64,000 bases of DNA from Micromonospora noduli. Lineage in GTDB: Bacteria; Actinomycetota; Actinomycetes; Mycobacteriales; Micromonosporaceae. Location of the stretch: assembly GCF_003264365.1 (NCBI RefSeq), contig NZ_PYAK01000019.1, forward strand, positions 41,197-105,196. The letters are read 5' to 3'. The notes beneath the pieces were generated by a model. The model had not been told where the DNA came from and made no database searches. It was given only the letters and a program-made list of their open reading frames with translations. Shown piece after piece: positions 9,100 through 17,759 of the stretch. Position numbers and translations under genes: made by a program. Within the stretch, counting starts at the first letter, position 1. Every line of letters starts with the position of its first letter.

Positions 9100-9336
9100 A
9101 TGTCGCAGTTCGCCCGGAGACGGTGGAGGCGGCCGGTTGACGCAGCGATGTGGTTCCTCTGCGCTGGACTATCGCTCCTGTTGCTCGCAGTGGGCTACCT
9201 CGGACGTCTCATCGGCGCGTTCGGACCCGCAACAACGTGGACGCTTGCAAGCGTGGCGCTCGTATTCCTCACACTCGGCCTCGTCAGGCATCGGCCACGC
9301 GACAGCGGACGTGCCGGGCCTTCGCACCTGACGTAG
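9100..9336 (+). CDS. Small two-helix membrane protein
   Basis: A 78-residue protein from ATG 9100 (MSQFARRRWRRPVDAAMW). A strongly basic N-terminus is followed by two membrane helices (CAGLSLLLLAVGYLGRLIG and TWTLASVALVFLTLGLV) and a short basic tail. The positive-inside rule puts both ends in the cytoplasm. It is small and has no clear ribosome-binding site, so it may not be a true gene. Confidence 0.4.
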   Translation: MSQFARRRWRRPVDAAMWFLCAGLSLLLLAVGYLGRLIGAFGPATTWTLASVALVFLTLGLVRHRPRDSGRAGPSHLT

Positions 9337-9478
9337 CCAACTTCTACGCCGCTGCCGGTGCGGCCGACGTGGCTCGCTTCGCCACCACTGTCGGGCTGAC
9401 CCGGCACCAGCGCAGCTTGTGGTACGGAGCCGTTCGCTCGGACACCATGATCCACTTTGCCTATTTCTGTTATGCCAA

Positions 9479-9507
9479 TTGACACAACATCATGCAGCTT
9501 CTAGGTT
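9479..9507 (+). promoter_or_regulatory. Sigma-70-type promoter giving a leaderless transcript
   Basis: TTGACA at 9479-9484 and TAGGTT at 9502-9507 are separated by exactly 17 bases, an almost perfect housekeeping promoter. Seven bases after the -10 box is the A of ATG 9515, so transcription probably starts at or beside the start codon. No Shine-Dalgarno sequence precedes that ATG, which agrees with a leaderless mRNA. Confidence 0.7.
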
Positions 9508-9514
9508 CTCCGAC

Positions 9515-10327
9515 ATGGATGAGGTCAGAGGACCCGGACGGCCTCGCAAGACCCCGGGTCAGCTCGCCCGGTGGACTCCACCGGAGGGCTGGTCGCGCTT
9601 GGTCGCCTGGCTCTCGCCAGAGGAGAAGAGGGCGCTCAAGCACGTCGCCGTCGAGGCCGACGTGGCCGTGGCAGATCTGGTCCGTGCGCTGGCCAGCGGT
9701 CTGGCCGACGGGGCCATCACCGCCGAGGAACTGATCGCAAAGGTCAGGAGAGGGGCCCAGGTCATGGAGAAGATCCCCACACTGTTCGAACGCGACGAGC
9801 ACTTCCGGGTCGTCGACCGCCCCAGGCCGGACTGCGCCTGGGTGTTCGACGGCGAGGGCGCCCCAACCGAGAAGCTCGACGGCTCCAACGTGCGCCTCAC
9901 CGTCCGCTCGGGACAGCTGGTGCGAGTGGAGAAGCGCCGCAACCCCAGCAAGGTGCAGAAGCAGCAGGGGATCGTCGATGGGTGGTATGTCGACACCGAC
10001 GATCACGCTGCGGAGGACAAGTGGATACTGGTCGCCGCCCGCAACACCGACGTGTCGGACTGGCCCGACGGCGAGCACGCGTGCGAGGCGCTCGGTCCCC
10101 GCGTCCAAGGCAACCCGCTCGGTCTGGAAGAGCACACATGTGTGCCGTTCAACCTCCGCGTGCCCGCCCTGCCGGACGCGCCTCGTAGCTACTCCGAGTT
10201 GCGGGGCTATCTAGCCGCGCTGGAGAGCCGATTCGCGCCGGGCCACTTGGCCGAGGGCATCGTGTTCCACCACCCGGATGGCCGGCGCGCCAAGATCAAG
10301 CGTAAGGACTTCCCCCTCAGCGCGTGA
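9515..10327 (+). CDS. DNA-binding domain fused to an RNA ligase (DUF5565-like)
   Basis: A 270-residue protein of two parts. Residues 1-80 (GRPRKTPG, then LSPEEKRALKHVAVE and VAVADLVRALASGLAD) look like a ribbon-helix-helix or partition-type DNA-binding domain behind an AT-hook-like GRPRK. Residues 84-270 look like an ATP-dependent RNA ligase of the covalent nucleotidyltransferase superfamily. Motif I is EKLDGSN with nucleophile Lys120, motif IV is EGIVFHHPDGR, and motif V is AKIKRKDF. Small ligases of this type seal RNA breaks. The promoter at 9479 supports initiation at 9515, and so the fusion. An internal ATG at 9764 (MEKIPTLFERD) with AGGAGAGG upstream could also yield the ligase alone. 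No RNA-cutting partner is obvious nearby. Confidence 0.75.
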   Translation: MDEVRGPGRPRKTPGQLARWTPPEGWSRLVAWLSPEEKRALKHVAVEADVAVADLVRALASGLADGAITAEELIAKVRRGAQVMEKIPTLFERDEHFRVVDRPRPDCAWVFDGEGAPTEKLDGSNVRLTVRSGQLVRVEKRRNPSKVQKQQGIVDGWYVDTDDHAAEDKWILVAARNTDVSDWPDGEHACEALGPRVQGNPLGLEEHTCVPFNLRVPALPDAPRSYSELRGYLAALESRFAPGHLAEGIVFHHPDGRRAKIKRKDFPLSA

Positions 10328-10463
10328 CCACTCGCCGTCACCCCCACAGTTTCGAAGGTTCGATGGGAAGATGGCGGGAAGTCCGTGGTTGTCGGGAAAC
10401 GTCCGCGTTTGCGGGCAAGTCTTGGCTGTACGGATTGCTGTATGCCACGACTATTTTGGTCCG

Positions 10464-11027
10464 GTGATCGAGATCCTGGACAACCTCGATGTCCTTGCCC
10501 AGCCCTTCCTTGATCTTCGGACGCTGACCCTCGCCGGGATTTACTACGGATCGAACGCAGCTGACTCCATCGACCGAGAGCGGATCGAGCAAGTCACCCT
10601 CTCCCCGATCGTTCACATGCAGAAGAGCGGTGATGGCACCAAGCCCGAGTATTACGATGCAGGCGGCCAGCGGATCACTCTCGACGCGGTAGTCGGCAGC
10701 GTTATCGACGCTGGGGGCATGCTGCACATCGCTGGCAACATCAGCTACAAGATCGCGGGCGGAACAGTGGTCGGCTTCGCCTTATATGGTGCGGAGCGCG
10801 GCCCCCTGGCCTACTTCAGTTCGCTGCGGTCGTACGAGGATTTCCTCACGGAGTTCGGGACACCCGACAGCGTCGAACGCAATGAGGCTTACGGCGACCT
10901 GTTGGGACTCCACAACTACTACTGGGGCTCGAAGAAGCAGGCGTACTGGGACAGCTGGGACGAGCGGTTGTCGTCGGTGAATCTGGGCGACTACGACGGG
11001 AACCACGGGCCCAGGCAAACGCCTTGA
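10464..11027 (+). CDS. Soluble protein, unknown function
   Basis: A 187-residue protein. The start is uncertain: GTG 10464 (IEILDNLDVLAQPFLDLR follows) is preferred, but in-frame ATG 10371 is possible. There are no membrane segments. The sequence has an aromatic C-terminal half (AERGPLAYFSSLRSYEDF, then LLGLHNYYWGSKKQAYWDSW) and a glycine-rich centre (DAGGMLHIAGNISYKIAGG). It lies 136 bp after the RNA ligase gene on the same strand. It resembles small immunity-type proteins in composition, but I cannot assign a family. Confidence 0.6.
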   Translation: MIEILDNLDVLAQPFLDLRTLTLAGIYYGSNAADSIDRERIEQVTLSPIVHMQKSGDGTKPEYYDAGGQRITLDAVVGSVIDAGGMLHIAGNISYKIAGGTVVGFALYGAERGPLAYFSSLRSYEDFLTEFGTPDSVERNEAYGDLLGLHNYYWGSKKQAYWDSWDERLSSVNLGDYDGNHGPRQTP

Positions 11028-11128
11028 GCTTCGACCAACAGCCGTGCTGGGCTACGTGCAGCTCTACGGCCGGGCGACCTGCTGGTGTAAAGAGGCCCTA
11101 GGCTGACGCCCATGTTGGGGAGCACGCA

Positions 11129-11701
11129 GTGATCGACCTGGACGAGCACAACAACCAGTCGGCGAAGTCGGGTATCCCCGCCCATGACCGCTCCGTGCTC
11201 AGACAGAAGGTGCCGCTGCGGCTCCTCGCCGCCTTCGCGGTCGGCGTTGTGCTTGGCGGCTTCGGCTTCAGCCAACTGCGAGACTCGCGTGATCAGCGGG
11301 ACCGGAACGCCGTGGTCGCACTCGTGGCCTTCCCTCAATCGGCCGACTCCGGAAGCGCAGCCTCCGAGGGATCCGTCCGACTGTCCGGGTATTTGGCGTT
11401 GGCCAACGGCGGTCCCGGGTCGATCACCGTTCGTGGGGTTCACGCAGAGAGGCCGGGCGTCGTAATAAGCAGCATCGGAACGCCCCGGCTGTTACCCCCT
11501 GGCAGCACCGGTCAGCTCGCGGTCGAGCTGTGGTTCGAGTGCTCAGTCGCACGCCTCCAGCGAGAGCCGCTGCCGCTAGGGTTATCCGTCGAGACCGATG
11601 ACGAGCAAGGCAGGAAGGTCAGCTACCCCGTCGCTCTCGTAGGAGACGACTGGGAGCGCGATGCTCTGAGCAAGTGCTCAGGCATATTCGCGGTGGGCTG
11701 A
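11129..11701 (+). CDS. Single-helix membrane-anchored protein
   Basis: A 190-residue protein from GTG 11129, with GGGGAG at 11117-11122 and 6 bases of spacing. One membrane helix (LRLLAAFAVGVVLGGFGF) occupies about residues 30-50, so the N-terminus is cytoplasmic and about 140 residues face outside. The exposed part looks like a beta-rich immunoglobulin-like domain (VRLSGYLALANGGPGSITV, LLPPGSTGQLAVELWFEC) with two cysteines. Similar anchored beta domains are frequent and unnamed in actinomycetes. Confidence 0.65.
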   Translation: MIDLDEHNNQSAKSGIPAHDRSVLRQKVPLRLLAAFAVGVVLGGFGFSQLRDSRDQRDRNAVVALVAFPQSADSGSAASEGSVRLSGYLALANGGPGSITVRGVHAERPGVVISSIGTPRLLPPGSTGQLAVELWFECSVARLQREPLPLGLSVETDDEQGRKVSYPVALVGDDWERDALSKCSGIFAVG

Positions 11702-11901
11702 CGCGTAACAGGCCAAGGCCAAGCGCTGGAGCGGCTCTCCTCATCGGGCAAGAGGGCTTGGTCGGCCGGAGCGTGGCCGGCCGGCCCGGCCGATGGCGGC
11801 CGGAGGTCGCCAGCAGGCCAGGGCCGGGCCGGCGCGGATCGCGGCTACTTGGAGACTTGGGCCAGGATCGGTGTCCGGCCAGAAAAGGATGCCTGCGTCG
11901 G

Positions 11902-12438
11902 TCAGTAGAGCCACCGGTCGAGCACTCCGGGCCAGAAGTGGGTTGTATGGTCGCCGTCCCCGAACGCGGGCGGGTCAACGGCCTTGATCCGCTCCAACAG
12001 GTCGGCGAGTTCCGCGAGTGCTTCGTCTTCGGCCTGTCCGTCTTCGTCCCAGCGGTCGATGACGGTTGAGCTGGTCAGCCAGCTACCAACCATGTGCAGC
12101 GAACACAGCCAGTGGGTGATCGTTGAGTTGACGAACCCGGTGCTGCTGCCGTCCGACGACCAGATCTGCACCTCACCGGTTCCCGGCGCGGCACCGTACG
12201 CCCAGTCCAGGTCATCGGCGTTCGCCAACCGGTACATCGTCGGCTCTGCCTGAAACGACACCGCACTCACGAGGTCATCGATCAGCGGTACGCCGGAGGA
12301 GACCAGCGCGGCCTTCTGCGGCTCGGGAAGCCGCCACGTCGCCACGTCCAGCTCCGTAGCACGCACCACCCGCCCAGTACCGGCCCAGGCCGTGACCGCC
12401 TCGAACGCCGGAGGCAACGGAAGATCATCAATGGGCAC
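11902..12438 (-). CDS. SUKH-4-like immunity protein
   Basis: A 178-residue protein read from GTG 12438 (PIDDLPLPPAF follows); ATG 12492 upstream is in frame and also possible. The pattern GVPLIDDLV, MYRLANADD, GTGEVQIWS, then STGFVNSTITHWLCSLHMV matches the SUKH-4 layout, in which a strand ending FVNS precedes a helix. SUKH proteins neutralise nuclease and other toxins of polymorphic toxin systems by direct binding. No toxin gene with a long N-terminal delivery region is present in the window, so this is an orphan. Confidence 0.65.
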   Translation of the reverse strand: MPIDDLPLPPAFEAVTAWAGTGRVVRATELDVATWRLPEPQKAALVSSGVPLIDDLVSAVSFQAEPTMYRLANADDLDWAYGAAPGTGEVQIWSSDGSSTGFVNSTITHWLCSLHMVGSWLTSSTVIDRWDEDGQAEDEALAELADLLERIKAVDPPAFGDGDHTTHFWPGVLDRWLY

Positions 12439-12823
12439 GCCAATGAGGGTAGTCCGGCCACGGTTCCAAGCCAGTGTTCGTTGTAGCGACAAGGCATCCG
12501 ATCATTGACAGATTCGTGCGTCCACGCCCGAGGGCCTGCTGCTCCAGTTCGGTGGAGCCGTCGCACTTCGACTGGCGGAGATCTGTCGCGCATCTCTTGT
12601 CGGACGACAGCGGGTTCCGTCGGAACTTGCGAGATCTCGATGGCCCTCGCTCGAAGCGATCGGCTCAGGGCCCGTCCGCGACCGCACTGCACTGCACTGC
12701 ACTGCACTGCACCTGCCACCGCCGTAAGACGTGAACATCTGGAACGGACGCGCAAGGTCAGCCTTGCTCGGCGTTGCTAACGTCGGGGCGACGTCCGGAG
12801 GGGCCAACGGGGAGGACGACGCT
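12439..12823. other. Intergenic region between divergent genes, with pentanucleotide repeat
   Basis: About 385 bases separate the SUKH-4-like gene from the membrane-protein gene at 12824. Apart from the GCACT repeat at 12684-12712 and the ribosome site at 12809, I see no gene with convincing codon use and no hairpin. The GTG at 12731, in frame with the downstream gene, has no ribosome site. Confidence 0.5.
12684..12712. repeat. Pentanucleotide tandem repeat (GCACT)5-6
   Basis: Five perfect copies of GCACT plus GCAC lie in a row. A period of five would shift any reading frame when the number changes. It sits 112 bases before the chosen start of the membrane protein at 12824, outside the coding region. 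Confidence 0.9.
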
Positions 12824-13642
12824 GTGGCCAGCAGCGGGAGTGCAGCGGCCTTGGCGAATCGGCGTGCTCGCGCGCCGATGGTCGTGATCGGCAGCGTCGT
12901 CGCGTTGGCCGCCCTCATCGCGCTGGGGTACCGGCTGGGTACCGACCCGCGGGTCGAGCAGCGAGAGGGCGACATCCTCGTGGCGCTGGCTCCGGGAACC
13001 TTTCTGGTGCTGTCCTGGCTCGTCCGCCTTGTGCAGTGGTGGGGTGCCGCTCGTGCTCCCGCGAGGCGCGTCATGGTGACCGCGCATCTGGCGCAGTCGC
13101 CGCAGCCGGGAAGTGCGGGGCGGGTCACCGCTGCGGCGGGCGCCGTGAGCGCCGCCGGCGGGATCGACGCCGGTCCCAAGGGATACTCCGTGTGGCTGAC
13201 GGTGAGTGGCCGGGACGGCGGTGTCCTGCACCAACGCGTCGTCTGGGAACCGTGGTTGCGCGAGCTGACCAGGCCGCGTCAGGCCACGGTCCGGCACGGG
13301 TTCGGCGTCAGCGTGGTCGACGTGGCCGGGTACGGGCGGCTCTGGCCGGCGAGTCTCACGCTGCGCCGTCGTCCCTACGGAGTCAGACTCATTCCGTTCC
13401 GCAAGGCCCAGAGGTTGCCGAAGGAGAACAGCCTCTCGCACGGTCGTCTGGCCTGCCTTCTTCTCCTGTTCGTCGCGCCCGGCCTGGCCGGCGCCGTCAC
13501 CCAAGGCGCGTGGGCGCTGCTCGGGTGGTGGGTGGCGTACGTCGTCGCCTCGATGGTCGCCACCGGAGCCTGGTTCGGCATCATCCCGCCCGGCGTGCTT
13601 CCGGAAGCAGCCCGTCGGGGCCGCGCCCCGACGACCTCGTGA
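12824..13642 (+). CDS. Membrane protein with central soluble domain
   Basis: A 272-residue protein. GTG 12824 is chosen because GGGGAGG (12809-12815) lies 8 bases upstream. There are two N-terminal helices (MVVIGSVVALAALIALGY, ILVALAPGTFLVLSWLVRLV), a soluble middle of about 110 residues (GYSVWLTVSGRDGGVLHQ, VVWEPWLRELTRP) and two C-terminal helices (ACLLLLFVAPGLAG, ALLGWWVAYVVASMVATGAW). Beta-rich domains held between helix pairs are common in uncharacterised actinobacterial proteins. The tRNA-Met gene follows convergently 85 bp on. Confidence 0.65.
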   Translation: MASSGSAAALANRRARAPMVVIGSVVALAALIALGYRLGTDPRVEQREGDILVALAPGTFLVLSWLVRLVQWWGAARAPARRVMVTAHLAQSPQPGSAGRVTAAAGAVSAAGGIDAGPKGYSVWLTVSGRDGGVLHQRVVWEPWLRELTRPRQATVRHGFGVSVVDVAGYGRLWPASLTLRRRPYGVRLIPFRKAQRLPKENSLSHGRLACLLLLFVAPGLAGAVTQGAWALLGWWVAYVVASMVATGAWFGIIPPGVLPEAARRGRAPTTS

Positions 13643-13727
13643 CCACGGACGCGATCGAGCGGACAGGCGGCGGCCTCGGCCAGCTCCGCGAGGCGCTGCT
13701 CGGCAGCATCGCCAGGAAAACGGCTGG

Positions 13728-13801
13728 TGGGGCGGACGGGACTCGAACCCGTGACCGATCGATTATGAGTCGACTGCTCTAACCGGCTGAGCTACCGCCC
13801 C
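13728..13801 (-). tRNA. tRNA-Met (CAT)
   Basis: The minus strand folds as a complete cloverleaf: acceptor GGGGCGG paired with CCGCCCC, D-arm GCTC/GAGC, a 5-bp anticodon stem with loop CTCATAA, and T-arm ACGGG/CCCGT around TTCGAGT. The anticodon is CAT. The discriminator is A at 13728 and a CCA end is encoded at 13725-13727. The fold is that of an elongator tRNA rather than the initiator; a tRNA-Ile with modified CAT cannot be fully excluded. Confidence 0.93.
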
Positions 13802-13922
13802 GAACACCGCGCCGGATCTTATCCCGCTCGGCGGTCAGCAGCCAGCACCGAGCCGGCCGGCGCCCACGCCTGCGCCAGCACGATGGGCAACAGGAATATA
13901 ACAGCGTGCTCGGGTACGCCTG

Positions 13923-15161
13923 TCAGCCGGCGCGCAGCTCGTCCAGCACGGCGCCGGCGGCGCGCCAGCCGCTGGTGAGGGCGCCCTGGATCGATGGGCT
14001 GTCCCGGTGGTCACCGGCCACGAACAGGCCCTCCCCCAGCGCCACCGGCTTGCGCAGCCGTCCCTGTGGCGGCGGTGCGGCGGGTAGCGCCTCGGGGATG
14101 GCCACTGTGGTGAGGTGGGTCCAGTCGGCGGTGGAGCGGCCGTACAGCCGGGTCAGCTCGGCCCGGATGGTCGGCTCGGGTGGGGCCGTCGGGCCGACCA
14201 CCGAGGTGGCGATCAGGTGCCGGCCGGCGGGCGCGTACGTCGGGGCGGCGTTGCTGAGCACCACGGTGTTGGCGACGAGTTCGCGTCGGTCACCGTCGAC
14301 GAGCAGGATCGGCTCGGTGAGCGGCGGCTCGGGCGCGCTGTGGTAGTAGGTGGTGTAGCTGTGCATGCGTACCGTCGCCAGGGCTGGCAGCAGCGCGGCC
14401 GCGGCGGGCGGGTCTACGGCGACGACGACGGCCCGGCAGCGGATGTCGCCGGCCTGGGTGCGGACCCGGCCGGGGGTGACCTCCGCGACCGGGGTGTCCA
14501 GGTCGAGCAGGTCGGCGGGCAGCGGTGCGGCGACAGCCCGGGGTAGCGCGGCCATCCCTTCGGCGGGCAGGCCGATCCGGCCGCGGGCGAAGGAGCGCAG
14601 CACCATCGCCAGCACGTGACTGGAGGTGGAGAGTTCCCGCTCGATGAACACACCGGACAGGAACGGTCGCAGCAACTCCTCGATGATGCCGTCAGAGAGA
14701 CCGGCGCGGCGCAGCGCCGTCTCGGTTGTGGCTTCCGGCGCGGCGAGCAGTCGGGACGCGGGGAGGGTGGCGCAGCCGGTGGCGAGGGCGGCGAAGCGCA
14801 GCCGGTCGAGCAGGGAGCCGACCCCGGCGAGCGCGGTGCCGGGCCCACCGGTCGGCTCGCGCAGCGGGTTGACCAGGCGCAGCAGCTTGTCGCCCTTGCG
14901 GACCAGCACACCGGAGGTGAAGTAGCCGAGGTTGAGCTGGTCGGTGTCGAGCAGCGTGCCGAGCCGGGGGTAGGCGGTGTTGAGCACCTGGAACCCCCGG
15001 TCGATGAGGTGACCGTCGACCACGTCGGTGGCGACCCGGCCGCCGAGCCGACCCTCGGCCTCCACCAGCCGCCAGGGCACGCCGGCGCGGTGCAGCCGGC
15101 GGGCGGCGGCGAGGCCGGCCAGGCCGCCGCCGACGATGACCACATCGGTTTCAGCCAGCAC
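13923..15161 (-). CDS. FAD-dependent amine oxidase/protoporphyrinogen oxidase-like enzyme
   Basis: A 412-residue flavoprotein. The dinucleotide-binding motif VVIVGGGLAGLAAARRL is at the very N-terminus, followed by the second FAD contact EAEGRLGGRVATD. The C-terminal FAD motif is GEGLFVAGDHRDSPSIQGAL. This is the layout of the amine oxidase/phytoene desaturase superfamily, and members annotated as NAD(P)/FAD-dependent oxidoreductases are near-universal in Micromonosporaceae. GTG 15161 is chosen because GGGAGG lies 6 bases upstream; the ATG 18 bases earlier has none. It overlaps the upstream MMPL gene by 11 bp, so the two are probably translated together. Confidence 0.88.
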   Translation of the reverse strand: MLAETDVVIVGGGLAGLAAARRLHRAGVPWRLVEAEGRLGGRVATDVVDGHLIDRGFQVLNTAYPRLGTLLDTDQLNLGYFTSGVLVRKGDKLLRLVNPLREPTGGPGTALAGVGSLLDRLRFAALATGCATLPASRLLAAPEATTETALRRAGLSDGIIEELLRPFLSGVFIERELSTSSHVLAMVLRSFARGRIGLPAEGMAALPRAVAAPLPADLLDLDTPVAEVTPGRVRTQAGDIRCRAVVVAVDPPAAAALLPALATVRMHSYTTYYHSAPEPPLTEPILLVDGDRRELVANTVVLSNAAPTYAPAGRHLIATSVVGPTAPPEPTIRAELTRLYGRSTADWTHLTTVAIPEALPAAPPPQGRLRKPVALGEGLFVAGDHRDSPSIQGALTSGWRAAGAVLDELRAG

Positions 15162-17274
15162 CGCGTGCCTCCCGCTCACCGTTCGCCCGGGACAACCGGC
15201 CCGGCCACCAGATCTTCGGCCCGATGTCGTACGCGAGTGCGGGCACCAGCAGCGACCGGACGATGATGGTGTCGATCAGTACCCCGATCGCGACCGCCGT
15301 ACCCAACTCGACGAGCACCACCAGGGGCAGGACGGCGAGGGCGGAGAACGTCGCGGCGAGCACGATGCCGGCGGAGGTGATCACCCCGCCGGTGACGGCG
15401 AGGCCGGCGAGCACTCCGGCGCGGGTGCCGCGCTTGACCGACTCCTCGCGGACGCGGCTCATCAGGAAGATGTTGTAGTCGATGCCGAGCGCGACCAGGA
15501 AGACGAACGCGAACAGCGGGAACGACGAGTCCACGCCGGGGAAGTCGAAGACGTGGCGGAACAGCAGCGCGCAGAGGCCGAGGGTCGCCGCGAAGCTGAG
15601 CAGCACGGTGGCGATCAGCAGCAGCGGGGCGAGCAGCGCACGCAGCAGCAGGGCCAGGATGACAGCGATGACCACCAGCACCACCGGGATGATGACGTTC
15701 TGGTCGCGCTTGGCGGCGTCCGAGGTGTCCACGTTGATCGCGGTGAAGCCGCCGACCACCGCGTCCGCGCCGGGCACCTGGTGTACGGCCACCCGCAGCT
15801 CGCGGATGGTCCGCTCGGCGCCGTCGCTGTCGGGTGGGTCGGCCAGGGTCGCCTCCAGTTGCACCCGCCCGTCGACGACCTTCGGGGCGGCGTTCGCCTC
15901 GGGTGGGCCGGTCTGCGGGCCGGCCGGAAGGGGGCGGACGTCGGCGACCCCGGGTACGTCCTTCGCGACCTGGGCGACCTGTCGGGCGGTCTGCTCGGTG
16001 GTGAAGATGGTGGCCGGGCTGCCGGTGCCGGCCGGGTAGTGCCGGGAGATCACCTCTTGGCCGTCGACCGAGTCGGTGCGCTGGGTGAACAGGTCGGACT
16101 GGCCGAGCGTGGTGGCGCCGAGCTGGGTGAGGCCGAGGGTCAACAGGGCCAGCACGACGGCGGTGGTCAGCCAGATCGGGCGGGCGTGCCGGGCCACGAA
16201 GCCGGCCACGCGGCTCCAGATGCCGTGTTCGGCCCGCGGGTCGGCCTGGTCGGCTCGGGGCCGTCGGGGCCAGAACGCCCACCGTCCGCCGAGCACCAGC
16301 AGGGCGGGTAGGAAGGTGAGCATCACCAGCAGGGTGGCGGCGATGCCGATGGCGGCGACCGGGCCGAGTGCCCGGTTGGAGTTGAGGCTGGACAGCAGCA
16401 GGCAGAGCAGGCTGACGATGACAGTGCCGCCGGAGGCGATGATGGCCGGCGCGGCGCCCTTCCAGGCGGTCTTCATGGCGTCCCACGGCCGGTCGTGCCG
16501 GTGCAGCTCCTCCCGGTAGCGGGCGATCAGCAGCAGCGCGTAGTCGGTGCCGGCGCCGAAGACCAGCACTGTGAGGATGCCCTGGGCCTGCCCGTTGAGC
16601 TTCACCACGTCCGCGTCGGCGAGCAGGTAGACGAAGACCGAGGCGAGGGCGTACGACATCCCGGCGGCGAGCAGCGGGAAGATCCAGAGGACCGGGCTGC
16701 GGTAGACGATCAGCAGGATGACCAGCACCACGACCAGGGTGACCAGCAGCAGTGGTCCGTCGATGGCGGAGAAGACCTCGATCAGGTCGGCGAGCAGACC
16801 GGCCGGGCCGGAGACGTCCACGGTGAGGCCGTCCCGGTCACCGCCGGTGATGTCGCGCAGTTGCTCGACGACAGTGCCGATCTCCTCGCCCTCGGCGTCG
16901 TCCACCGGTACGACGACCTGGAGTGCCTGGCCGTCCTCGCTCGGGATGGGCGGGGGCAGTGGGGTGACCACGCCGGGGATCTGGGCGAACCGGGCGGCGT
17001 CGGCGCCCACCCGTTGCCGGTCCGCGTCGGTGATCCCGGAGGGCCGCTCGTAAACGACCAGAGCCGGGATGGTCTGCCGGTCGACGAACTCGCCGGCGAG
17101 GTCCTGGGCGCGGGTCGCCTCGGCGTCGGTGGGCAGGAAGGCGGCGTTGTCGTTGGTGGCGACCTCGCTGAGGCGCCCCGCGTACGGGCCGGACACGCCG
17201 CCGACCAACAACCAGGCCAGCACGACCGCCACCGCGATCAGCGTGGCCCTGCCGCCTCGTCCGGACATCCGCAC
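15151..17274 (-). CDS. MMPL/RND-family membrane transporter
   Basis: A 707-residue protein with two repeats of one large loop plus a block of five or six membrane helices. The diagnostic motifs occur once per block: GTDYALLLIARYREELHRH and GIDYNIFLMSRVREE, whose Asp-Tyr pair carries the proton relay in MMPL transporters. The first helix (TLIAVAVVLAWLLVGGVSG) is followed by the extracytoplasmic porter domain. MMPL proteins export lipids or hydrophobic small molecules using the proton gradient. The overlap with the flavoenzyme gene suggests a shared pathway, such as a pigment or lipid made and then moved. Confidence 0.92.
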   Translation of the reverse strand: MRMSGRGGRATLIAVAVVLAWLLVGGVSGPYAGRLSEVATNDNAAFLPTDAEATRAQDLAGEFVDRQTIPALVVYERPSGITDADRQRVGADAARFAQIPGVVTPLPPPIPSEDGQALQVVVPVDDAEGEEIGTVVEQLRDITGGDRDGLTVDVSGPAGLLADLIEVFSAIDGPLLLVTLVVVLVILLIVYRSPVLWIFPLLAAGMSYALASVFVYLLADADVVKLNGQAQGILTVLVFGAGTDYALLLIARYREELHRHDRPWDAMKTAWKGAAPAIIASGGTVIVSLLCLLLSSLNSNRALGPVAAIGIAATLLVMLTFLPALLVLGGRWAFWPRRPRADQADPRAEHGIWSRVAGFVARHARPIWLTTAVVLALLTLGLTQLGATTLGQSDLFTQRTDSVDGQEVISRHYPAGTGSPATIFTTEQTARQVAQVAKDVPGVADVRPLPAGPQTGPPEANAAPKVVDGRVQLEATLADPPDSDGAERTIRELRVAVHQVPGADAVVGGFTAINVDTSDAAKRDQNVIIPVVLVVIAVILALLLRALLAPLLLIATVLLSFAATLGLCALLFRHVFDFPGVDSSFPLFAFVFLVALGIDYNIFLMSRVREESVKRGTRAGVLAGLAVTGGVITSAGIVLAATFSALAVLPLVVLVELGTAVAIGVLIDTIIVRSLLVPALAYDIGPKIWWPGRLSRANGEREARGAG

Positions 17275-17425
17275 TCACCCCAAGGATCGACGCATCAATC
17301 GACGCAGCGGGAGCCTCAGTCGACATCGACCATCCTGCCGGGCAAGCAGGCCCAGGGTGGGTGAAACCGTGTCACACACACGAAAACGCCCGTCGGCCGG
17401 TGGCTGACGGGCGTACGTGGAAAAG

Positions 17426-17498
17426 CTCCCCCGATTGGACTCGAACCAATAACCTGCCGGTTAACAGCCGGCTGCTCTGCCAATTGAGCTACAGGGGA
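17426..17498 (-). tRNA. tRNA-Asn (GTT)
   Basis: The minus strand gives acceptor TCCCCTG paired with CGGGGGA, D-arm GCTC/GAGC, anticodon stem CCGGC/GCCGG with loop TGTTAAC, and a T-arm around TTCGAGT. The anticodon is GTT and the discriminator is G. No CCA is encoded. It lies upstream of the MMPL gene on the same strand, 151 bp away. Confidence 0.93.
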
Positions 17499-17759
17499 TC
17501 GTGCTCCGCCCGACTTCGGATCTCCCCGACGCCGTGCGACGGGACAAGAGTACAGGACATCCCCCGGTGGTGGTCCAGTGGGTTGCCTCCCCGCCATCGC
17601 ATTGACAATAGGGGTAAATCGCCATCCCGGCACAAGCATGCTTGAGCGGGGAGCAGGATGGGTAGTTAGCTGCGGACAGAGGACGCAGGCGCGAACAGGT
17701 CGCCTTCCGACGGGGCAACTCGCCGGGGCGACGGCGCGTCAGGTACGGAAGGAGCCGCC

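Noticed and set aside
9419..9514. Upstream extension of the RNA-ligase frame to 9419
   Set aside because: The promoter at 9479-9507 lies inside it and the added residues are not protein-like, so ATG 9515 is preferred.
13725..17498. Integrated element using the two tRNA genes as attachment sites
   Set aside because: No integrase, no duplicated tRNA 3' end and no atypical genes lie between them; the flavoenzyme-MMPL pair looks native.
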